From Vigna angularis (lineage: Eukaryota; Streptophyta; Magnoliopsida; Fabales; Fabaceae), in NCBI RefSeq assembly GCF_016808095.1, contig NC_068978.1, positions 27,043,306-27,107,305 of the forward strand: a stretch of 64,000 nucleotides of DNA. Direction: 5' to 3'. Every line of letters begins with the position of its first letter. Positions within the stretch are counted from its first letter, which is position 1. The position numbers and the translations under genes are program-made. A model generated the notes under the pieces. That model did no database searches. It was not told where the DNA came from and saw nothing but the letters and a program-made list of their open reading frames with translations. This document shows positions 55,641 to 64,000 of the stretch, in pieces.

Positions 55641-57265
55641 TTTTTATGTTTTTTATAAATTATAATATTAAATATTTAATTATAGTATGGTATTGGGTGA
55701 TGAAAGTGTTTAGAAATTGTATGAAAAATATTTAATAATTGTTTTATTTTAATTTCCAGAATGGGATCAAAGAAGGTTTATAGTTTAACAATTGTACAAT
55801 TTTGTCAGCATGATAAAGTTGTCCTTGTGGGTTTTTTGTGCGTATGGAAATCTTTGTACATGGCTACGAGGAATTGAAGGAATGTTTATGCATGGCTACG
55901 AGGAATTAAAGGAATGTTTATGCATGGCTATGAGGAAGGAGTTTTAATCTTATTCTCTGTTTTTTTAGGGGCAAGAAATAAGAAAAAAATTTACGATTAT
56001 TACATGCTTCACGTTGGCATGAGTAGAACTTCTAAACGAGAAAGAGAGAAACCCTTCAATTTTTGGTGTTTATGTATGGTTTAAGATGCAACTCCAGGGG
56101 TAGTGTCTAGCTAGACATTTACATTTTCTTTCGTAGTAACAACATCAAATCAGCATATTCAATACCCTTAAACATTAGGAGTATTTTAGGGAAGTAATAT
56201 ATATTTATGGATAGAGTTGTAGGCTAGAGTATAACGATATATTTGGTTATGTTCGGAGTGTTTTCTTGGGCTGGATTTGCAAAGCATGGAGAGGTAAAGT
56301 TTTGGACCGTTCTAGGGTATAATTAGAATAGTTTATAAGGAGAGTCTAGGGATGATATAGAGCACTCTGAGAAATCCATCCACAACGACCGTTTGTGTGT
56401 AAAAGAAAAACCCTAAAATTGTGAGAGTGAACTGTGAGAGGGTCCGCCATTATCACAAGGGAAGGGATTTTTGTCGTTGTTTGGAGGGGGGAGAGACCTT
56501 GCAATGATCACAGATCAAACAACTCGTGAGAGATAACGTGAAAAGTCAAGCATTATGGGAAGAAGAGAATTCAGATAAGAGGAATAACTAGATTATCTAA
56601 TGTGTATCGTGTCTAAGTGGTGATCTTGAGTTCATTTTGTGGTTGTATTGTATGAGTGTATTACGATGAGGAAGATGAGAAAAAGAAACCTTGTGGATTG
56701 AAGTTACATAAGGGTCATTAGGAATAGTGTGGGTTTGGTGGGTCAGGGGTTTCCGTATGTGACCTACTTCGGGATGGACAAAGCAAAATATTAAAATGTA
56801 ATGCATATTATGTAAGAATATAGAAACTCCTTATATAGAAGAATTGAAATGTAATACAAGTTCTAGAATATTGTATTTATGAAAAAAAATCAAGAACATT
56901 CTACATAGGTAAAAATCTAAGACAATCCATATAAGTTGTGGTTAGCATCTTCTAGAATAATCTATAGATCTATAAATACAGATGAATTCTATCATTTGAT
57001 GTTAAAATCCAACATCTAACACATGTTCTAGAATAATCTATGGGTCTATAAATATCCCTTTCACAACCTTAAAATGCTAACAGTGGTAGTAGAGTTACGT
57101 TCGGTCATCTACTAGGTGCGGATAAAAATTTTCAACTACCTCAAACAAAACCATAACTCCATTCTATACTACTTCCAAAATATTTTCTCAGCTCATTTCC
57201 AGTACCTATTTTCGCAGTATAAAAAGTTATGATTTTTAGAGTGTCAAAATGAAGACATTCTTCCA
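55641..57265. other. Spacer with short repeats
   Basis: No gene was recognised. A 37-bp unit ('catggctacgaggaattgaa' + 'ggaatgtttatg') is repeated three times at 55859-55936. Near 56950-57060 'tctagaataatctat.g.tc' + 'tataaata' occurs twice about 85 bp apart. The stretch 56395-56480 ('aaaaccctaaaattgtgag') resembles a plant 5' leader, but no reading frame follows. Confidence 0.45.
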
Positions 57266-57268
57266 CTC

Positions 57269-59338
57269 CACTAGTGTAGTCAAGGAAAACGATAGCGATT
57301 ATTTTCGTCAACCAACAGCAGTTTATAAAGATAGGATTTTGTCTCATTTTACACGTAACCGAAGCTAGTTTTTTTTTCTTTTTTCCGAAGGACTTTTCGC
57401 CTCGATTTCTTTTGAACCAAGGTCGTATCTCGAACTCTACTGTCTTGGTTGGGACCTGAACCAAGGCAGTAGAGTGCTTTTAACTCTTTCTTTTTGCTTT
57501 CTCGTCAACCTTTCTGCTTCGGTTCTGACCTTAGTCGATGCCATAGAGGACTTTCGGCCTCGGTTATGGTCACAACCAAGGCATAATCCCTGTTTTTATT
57601 AAGAACATGTCTGTTTTTGCAACATTCCCAACTGTAAAAACAGACCTACATATATACAAATAGTCCGTAACAGTCCAAAAGCATATATTTTTAATAAAAA
57701 AATATAAAAACATGAATTCATTCAATGTAATCATAAATCAACTTCTTAGAAGCATATAAATGAATTCAATGTAATCATAAATCAACTTAGAAGCATAAAT
57801 TAATCCAATGTACAAAATTAAACTAATAATAATTTACAAAACATAAATTAAATTTGAAACATAAATTTAGAACTTACTATATCCTAATATCTACATACTA
57901 TTATACAGTTAAATTATATATTTAGTCAATGTTTTCCATATGAGTTTAAGTGACTTATCTGGAATTGAAGTAGTAAAATTAAGTCTCTGCAATCAACTAC
58001 TTTTCATACTCATCTACTACTTCTCTGAGAGGGTTGAAAGAAGACTTGTACAATCAACAAAATCATACAGTAGTGTTCTCTGGTATGGAGATCACAAGTA
58101 GCTGGCAATGATCCCTAAAATTGGTAATAACTTAATTGTCATATACTAAAATCATAAATGAAACTTTAAAATGAACAATATTCACTTACCCAAGTATATA
58201 AGGGAAAAAATATATCTCATTTCCCGTTGCAAAGCAACTGGTGATGTATGTTTGGATGTCATCAAATTTATTTTCTTCACGAGTCATATGGGGTCAATGA
58301 ACCCATATACATCATTGAACCCCATCTTACCACTGACACCAAACATATACCTGAAGTCAATAAATGATCTGATATAGGTAACTTGATAAATCATTTTTAT
58401 ATAAAAAAGTTCTCATAAACTTGCATCATCCACAATTGAAATATTAATGAACAAAAATAATTATTAAGTTTATCTGTAGGAAGCACAACATGTTCCACTA
58501 CAAAAGATCGTTGCAGACGCATGTCATGACTCTCATACTGTTGGAACTGACGCATAACCATTTCAACAACTTCATCATACAACTTTGCCCTGAACTTCTT
58601 TGTGATCTCCTGTGTGATCTCTTTTGTGATGTTCTGCTTCAAATGTATGAAGATGGACGTGAGGAAGACCCAAAAAATTGTCTAATGCATATGTCAGTTC
58701 CAACAGCATGCACCCGTTTTGGATGCTCAAGTCGTCCAATAACAGTGGTAAGAATATCCTAACGACCTTTCTGTGTGAATTGACCTTGGGATCTCTGCTC
58801 AACAAAGGAGTCATGTAAGATAAAAAAAACTTAAAAATTATTTGAAAGATGCATGTAATGTATATATATATATATATATAACAAAAATGTTGTCAAAATA
58901 GGAGAAATAACATCTTACAATTCTTTCTTATATGTCTCTGGCACTATCAAAAGTGTAGGAGCCCGATGATCTTAGACTGGCTAATTTCCACTTCTCGTGT
59001 CCAGATGGTAGTGAAGGAGGAGCAGGAGGGCACCATCCTTAGAAAGTGGAAGCGTACTATTTGTCTTCTGCTTCATTATTTTTTCCTCAAGCTTCATGTA
59101 TCCATCATGAGATAGTATGTGTGGATTTTTATTCTTAGCACTTATACACTATGCTTTTAACGTTGTTTCGTGTGACAAAATGAAACAATTGTTATGATAT
59201 ATAATTATGTATGATGAATTGAATGATTTTACCTACACCTACCTGTCACGACTGGGATGAACGAAGTTGTATAAACTGACGTCATGTTTCTTCTCAATTA
59301 CAGAATATATAAAACATAGAGTTTCATTACTTCTTGTT

Positions 59339-59388
<50 letters not shown>

Positions 59389-59440
59389 ACATACGCAATT
59401 TTGTCTTAAACCCCCAAAATCTTTCGACAATTGCAGATAA
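57269..59440 (-). mobile_element. Decayed CACTA copy B (protease-like gene remnant)
   Basis: A possible left end reads CACTAGTGTAGTCAAGG at 57269. Subterminal-type words ('gcctcggttatggtcac', 'cttcggttctgacc') run from 57370 to 57600. Bases 57900-59160 align in order with the inner CACTA gene at 33474-35700 and with copy A. The minus-strand frame at 58397-58642 still reads EITQEITKKFRAKLYDEVVE, the coiled region of that gene. Frameshifts and stops are frequent, so no product is expected. The right end was not found; the limit is where similarity fades after an AT microsatellite. Confidence 0.65.
59344..59386. repeat. (AT)n microsatellite
   Basis: This is an uninterrupted AT/TA run of about 40 bp. 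A shorter one lies at 58861-58881. A 67-codon frame through the run (tyrosine/isoleucine alternation) is an artefact. Confidence 0.95.
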
Positions 59441-59449
59441 ACACATAAC

Positions 59450-60480
59450 TAATGATTCACTCAAATCACCAGACCAATTGCACAAGAACTATCCACTAGG
59501 CAAGTCAAAAAGAAATCCAAACAAAAAAAAAAACTGAAAGCAAATAAGAACTGGAAATTAAAACTGAAAAACCGAATTAAAATGGACTCTTTGCAGCTCC
59601 AGTAGTGTAGGACACTAGCTTCACTTTCATCTGCAACATCTTCCTCCAACAGTAGCTTATACTCCGCAACTGCTCCACCTCCCCCATCAGTAGCATGCTA
59701 CACGAGCAGCAAAATTTTAAAGTCATAGGTTGCTCTGCTCTAGCCTGGCTCATAGGTTGGCCAATGGTGGTTTCAAACTTGTTAAGTCCTTAGGAAGATC
59801 TTATCCTGTAACAACAAAGCTCAAAGCAAACTTAGTATCTCATAGTCAACAACTGGAGAGAAGAATCCATAAAACAAACTAAAAGAAATATGCAAAAGAA
59901 TGCAAAGAAACAAAACAATGAAAGCCAAAACAAACAAAGACAAAAGTACTTAAACATAGAGGGAAGTCTTAAAATTAAGCTTCCCAAAGGTACAACAACA
60001 CAAAAAGGTATAAAAACACATCAAAAGGAGTGTGTGAAAGAGTGCAAAAGAATGGGAAACTCATCATAAATCAAGAAAAACAAAAGTGCAGAACCAGAAT
60101 TTTTGGTGTTGGGCGCCCCTGGTGCAGCTCGCGCCCGGGCGCCCCTCAGCAGGGAGGGCTTGGGCGCCACTCAGTCAATTTGGTGCAGGATGGCCCTGAT
60201 GCAGCTCGCGCCCGGGCGCCCCTCAGCAGGGGGGGCTTGGGCGCCATATCAGTTTTCTGCATAATGCAGATTTCTGCGAAATTGGCCACTCACCATGTGA
60301 TTTTTGGTTCTAGACCTTCATTCAATGCACTCACACACCAAACAAGCTAAAACTAACCTAATACACTTATACAAACCACAAAAACAACATCACAACTCAA
60401 AAATCACAACAATTCAAAACTACACAAATATGAAAAACATAAGTTACTAATACAAATAACACAAAAATCATACAAACACA
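59450..60480. other. Spacer with GC-rich duplicated block
   Basis: Bases 60110-60250 hold a duplicated GC-rich block: 'ctcgcgcccgggcgcccctc' occurs twice (near 60128 and 60205) with 'agcaggg.ggg.ttgggcgcca' after each. The rest is A-rich. There is no gene. The block stands out from its AT-rich surroundings and probably belongs to the retrotransposon remnant to its right. Confidence 0.55.
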
Positions 60481-61099
60481 AGTAAAAAGGGTAATGAAAA
60501 CTGGGTTGCCTCCCAAAAGCGCTTGTTTAACGTCATTAGCTTGACGGATTACTCAATGAAGTGCAAACTTTGATGTTGGTGTGCTCCTTCCACCAACTCT
60601 TCTTGAACCACTTTCTAGCCACCAAATCAACTCTCATAGCTTGAATTCTTCTTTTTAGCCCTTCCACTACCTTGACATCTTTAAATACTCAATCCTCTTG
60701 ATCAACTTTGGCTTGCTAGGCTTGAGTTCCTTGTCTCTCATCAAAGGGTGGTGGTGACTAGTCTTTCTCTTTTCCTTCTCCCTTTCTTCTTCATCTTTCA
60801 CTTAGTACTTGGAGCATCTTCAATGAAGGGAGAATTTTGGGCAGCTTGTAGTGCTCAAGCTAGTTGTCTCCTTGTGTCCTATAATTTCTTCAATCTCAGG
60901 GTCTTAATGATGCTTTTGAGGCTGCAGTCCTCCTTGTATGAACATCTCCCTGCATATACACTTAGACACAACTAGGCTAAAGCCACAAATTAGCCCAAGC
61001 AAAAGTGAAAATCTATTTACAACAAAAGAGTTAGTTCTATATACAAAATCAAGTCTACATAAGTTAGAAACCTCACAAAAGTCTAGTATTGACACGAGT
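60480..61099 (-). mobile_element. Internal remnant of an Athila-type element (minus strand)
   Basis: The word 'ctgggttgcctcccaaaagc' at 60508 is the complement of the GGGAGGCAACCCAG word I associate with the 3' non-coding part of Athila/Tat elements. Further right, 60900-61099 appears to be leader between PBS and gag. Gag and pol are missing, so the internal region is deleted. The 5' LTR of the same element is 61356-62251. Confidence 0.5.
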
Positions 61100-61355
61100 C
61101 CCCGGCAACGGCGCCAAAAACTTGTTAACCCAAAACTTGTTAGTCGTTGCTAGGACTCGGGTTCCATCCCCAAATCCCCGGCAATGGCGCCAAAAACTTG
61201 TTAACCCAAAACTTGTTAGCCGTTGCTAGGACTCGGGTTCCATCCCCAAATCCCCGGCAACGGCGCCAAAAACTTGATGAGGCCCAATTTAACTTGTTAG
61301 CCGTTGCTAGGACTCGGGTTCAATCCCCAAATCCCCAGCAACGGCACCAAAAACT
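61100..61355 (-). repeat. Tandem tRNA-Asp-like primer-binding modules
   Basis: About 3.4 units of 76-82 bp begin at 61100, 61176, 61252 and 61331. Each starts with 'ccccggcaacggcgcca' (or a one- or two-base variant), the 3' end of plant tRNA-Asp, and ends 'gttgctaggactcgggttc' plus 'catccccaaat', resembling its T-arm. The complement TGGCGCCGTTGCCGGGG is the primer-binding site next to the LTR at 61356. The outer units differ at several bases, the inner two are nearly identical. Confidence 0.8.
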
Positions 61356-62251
61356 TGTTAGTCCAAAAACTTGTTGGGCTCGATTTCGGCAAGTGCACCG
61401 AATCGTTCAAGTAATAAACCGGTAAGAACGGGTATCGTTTTCCCAAGAGACTCGTAATACTAGAGAATTGTGCGATTAACAACTCATATAGACTCAAGAA
61501 CATAACATCGATTTACAGAACAAGTGCAGAAATATAAATTCATACATAATTACAAAGTTGGACTTTGGTATTGAAGGCACTTGGAAATGGAAAAGACTAG
61601 AAATGGTAAGAAATGACATTGCTAAGGTTAGTTTTCACCAATGCACTCTTGTGTATAATCAATTTTATCTCCTCTCTATCAATTTACTAAAGTCAATCCA
61701 CTAAAACACTCTAGCCCTAATTCCTCAGGTGAAAGAGCCTAGGTTATCCTTATCAAACCCCAATTCCTTGGCAATCTAACAAGCAAAACCCGCATTAAAG
61801 AGCTGGGATCTAAGACAACATGTGAATCATCTTCCATTCCTAGAATCAATGACCCACAAGGACTCCTATTTCATTTCAAGATTTCATCTTACGTTCCCAT
61901 AATCCATAAAACCCCAAAATCAAGTCATGAACGTTCCCATTACATGCAAGCTTTAAGATTGGAAACAAGAATACTAGCAATTGATAGAAAAGGCATATAT
62001 ATAATCAAATCATTCAACAATTACACAAGATTCAAAGGCTACAACTAATCCCAACAAAGATGGGTTTGGTTCTCCATTTCCATGGAGAACCCTAAAGCTT
62101 ACAAACATGGAAGATGGAAGAAGAAGGAGACCCAAAGGAAGAAGAGGAGATGTTCCCACAAGCTCCTCACGCCCTCCATGAGCTCCAGCCGTGAAATCAC
62201 ACCTCCAAAGAACTAAAGACCCAAACCCCTTCGCGTTTTGCTGATGTGTCA
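61356..62251 (-). mobile_element. Athila-type LTR, left arm of a head-to-head pair
   Basis: Read on the minus strand it runs from about 62251 to 61356, ending CGGACTAACA-type sequence next to the PBS modules. It is the reverse complement of 62270-63151: for example 'aagtaataaaccggtaag', 'tcccaagagactcgtaatac', 'ttgctaaggttagttttcacc' and 'ccaaaccccttcgcgtttt' appear inverted on the other side. Identity is high along nearly the whole length by eye. The U3 beginning is incomplete. Confidence 0.8.
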
Positions 62252-62269
62252 GATCCAGCTTATTTAACC

Positions 62270-63151
62270 CTAAAACGCGAAGGGGTTTGGGTCTTTGGTT
62301 CTTTGGAGGTGCATCTCACTCAGAGGAGAGCTTGGAGGGCTGCTAGGGTTCGTGGGAACACTCGCTTCTTCCTCTTGGGTTGTTCATCTTCTTCCATGGC
62401 CATTTTGTAAGCTTAAAGGCTCTCCATGGGAATGGAGAGCCAAACCCATCTTGTTGGGATTAGTTGTAGCCTTTGAATTCTTGTGTAATTGTTGAATGAT
62501 TTGATTATATATATGCCTTTTCTATCAATTGCTAGTATTCTTGTTTCCGATCTTAAAGCTTGCATGTAATGGGGACGTTCATGACTTGATTTTGGGGTTT
62601 TATGGATTATGGGGACGTAAGATGAAACCTTGAACTGAAATAGGAGTCCTTGTGGGTCATTGATTTTAGGGATGGAAGATGATTCACATGTTGTCTTAGA
62701 TCCTAGTTCTTAATGCGGGTTTTGCTTGTTAGATTGTCCAAGGGATTGGAGTTTGATAAGGAAAACCTAGGCTCTTTCACCTAAGGGATTAGGGCTAGAG
62801 TGTTTTAGTGGATTGACTTTAGTAAATTGATAGAGAGGAGATGAAATTGGTCATAGACAAGAGTGCATTGGTGAAAACTAACCTTAGCAATGTCATTTCT
62901 TACCATTTCTAGTCTTTTCCATTTCCAAGTGCCTTCAATACCAAAGTCCAACCTTGTAATTTTGTATGAATTTACATTTCTGCACTTGTTTTGTAAATTG
63001 ATGTTATGTTATTGAGTCTATGTGATTTGTTAATCGCACAATTCTCTAGTATTACGAGTCTCTTGGGAAAACGATACCCGGTCTTACCGGTTTATTACTT
63101 GAACGATTCGGTGCACTTGCCGAATTTGACCAACAAGTTTTGGGCCTAACA
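62270..63151 (+). mobile_element. Athila-type LTR, right arm of a head-to-head pair
   Basis: It starts AAAACGCGAAGGGGTTTGGG and ends near 'cctaaca', followed after a few bases by TTTTTGGCGCCGCTGCCGGG (PBS for tRNA-Asp). About 20-30 bp upstream is 'cttatttaaccct', a TATA-like promoter site shared by both arms. The downstream gag shows this is a 5' LTR. Its own U3 is missing: the left side runs directly into the inverted copy. Confidence 0.8.
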
Positions 63152-63154
63152 AGT

Positions 63155-63290
63155 TTTTGGCGCCGCTGCCGGGGATTTGGGGATTGAACCCGAGTCCCAG
63201 CAACGCCCAATCAAATAATTGGTCAACAAGTTTTTCTTCACTTGCGAGAGAGTTAACAAGTTTTTGGCGCAGTTGCCGGGGACTCGGTGT
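63155..63290 (+). promoter_or_regulatory. Duplicated tRNA-Asp primer-binding site
   Basis: TGGCGCCGCTGCCGGGGA at 63158 and TGGCGCAGTTGCCGGGGAC at about 63266 both match the complement of the tRNA-Asp 3' end, with one or two mismatches. Between them 'ttggggattgaacccgagtc' corresponds to the T-arm part. The first is correctly placed right after the LTR. Confidence 0.8.
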
Positions 63291-63427
63291 TAATACTTTA
63301 CTGCTGTGTAATTCTTAACCAACTTAGGCTTTATTCTTATATTCTTAATTTTCTTTATACTGTGAATAAATTTGTTTTTATTGTTCTTAAAGCTGACCTG
63401 GTGCTCTAGTATTGTTGTTTTTACTGA

Positions 63428-64000
63428 ATGTAAAGAAAAATTCGTACTAGAAGCACACCATCATCTGAACCTCTTCTATTGGATCCTGAAGTTGAAAAGA
63501 CAGCAAGAAGAAACAATAGTCGAAGAAGAAGAGAAAACAGGACTTCAAGAGAAATTTCTCTCACACCTGTAATCTCTGAGCGACCAAACTCTCCCACAGC
63601 TAATCAGGAAATGGGGGATATGGCTGACAACATGAATGATAACGGTAGACAAGCAAGGCGCACCTTGGAAGACTACTCTACTTTCCAGGGCCTCTCCACT
63701 TTAATAATATTGCTCGACCACGGGTAAATGCCGTGAACATGGAAATGAAGCCTGCTCTCATCCATCTAGTGCAGAGTAATCAGTTCAATGGCCTATCACA
63801 CGAGAATCTGTATAATCATTTGGCAACTTTCTTGGAAATTTGCAACACTGTAAAGATCCATCAAGTGCCAGATGAAGCAATAAGGCTTAGCTTGTTTCCA
63901 TTCTCCTTGGGAGGTAATGCTAAGATGTGGCTAAACTATTTCCCTGAAAATAGTTTTACTACTTGGGAGGATGTAGTGGCAAAATTCCTTAACAAATTCT
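63428..64000 (+). pseudogene. gag of an Athila/Tat-type Ty3-gypsy element, start of gene, cut by window edge
   Basis: The frame from about 63434 reads RKIRTRSTPSSEPLLLDPEV, an N-terminus known from legume Athila-like gag, but the expected start is ATG followed directly by TAA (63428-63433). At about 63690 the frame shifts: HFNNIARPRVNAVNMEMKPA, LIHLVQSNQFNGL, FLEICNTV and RLSLFPFSLGGNAKMWLNYF then lie in the frame starting at 63691, open to the edge. That is the Retrotrans_gag core. Gag would form the particle around the element RNA. The start-stop and shift indicate an inactive copy unless one is a read error. Confidence 0.8.

Noticed and set aside
57269..57285. Firm left border of CACTA copy B
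   Set aside because: CACTAGTG is present, but there is no right end or target duplicate to confirm it.
61140..61212. A tRNA-Asp gene
   Set aside because: The tRNA-like text lacks the D and anticodon arms, has extra bases before the acceptor sequence, and is tandemly repeated beside an LTR.
61100..61355. CRISPR-like array
   Set aside because: The repeats are contiguous without unique spacers, and the organism is a plant; the units match a retrotransposon primer-binding site.

Overview
This window looks like plant nuclear DNA, probably from a papilionoid legume; the species cannot be fixed from sequence alone. It is AT-rich and has spliced plant genes and heavily nested plant transposons of the CACTA, Mutator, hAT and LTR types. 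It also carries PBS motifs matching tRNA-Asp, as used by Athila/Tat-type Ty3-gypsy elements. No RNA gene, CRISPR array or prokaryotic feature was seen.

The only gene that looks intact is near the left end: a two-exon, two-domain plant GTP cyclohydrolase I (3281-3488 joined to 4506-5686, 462 aa), the entry enzyme of folate pterin synthesis. It has a TATA box at 3187 and an AATAAA signal at 5753. Upstream (1-3180) is AT-rich DNA with two hairpin-forming inverted repeats sharing one motif.

Nearly everything from 5.8 kb to the right edge is transposon in transposon. Target-site duplications (TSDs) read directly from the sequence support these elements: hAT-like 5805-7380; CACTA 7616-14441 carrying a solo LTR (10454-13304); solo LTRs 15364-16430 and 18024-19472; solo LTR 22737-27296 split by another giant LTR (23642-27085); CACTA 28861-31297 split by a solo LTR (30029-31146); CACTA 31957-41681 carrying LAMMER-kinase exons and split by a second CACTA (32915-39120) with its own transposase and protease-like genes; solo LTR 43522-44534; a Mutator-like element 46928-52175 with a PPR gene fragment, split by a large LTR element; and a Pack-MULE 53827-55414 with ZW10 exon pieces. 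The last two sit in a decayed CACTA copy (about 45960-55640), and another decayed copy lies at 57270-59440. The right end (about 60480-64000) holds two Athila-type LTRs head to head, tandem tRNA-Asp-like primer-binding modules, and the start of a gag gene that runs off the window.

A paralogous segment (21191-21735) preserves the exact empty site of the 6.8-kb CACTA insertion at 7616. Host-gene capture has occurred in at least three DNA transposons (kinase, PPR, ZW10), and possibly a fourth (28861-31297). Where nesting is visible, the order of events can be reconstructed. Apart from the cyclohydrolase and possibly the protease-like CACTA gene, nothing looks like a functional protein gene.
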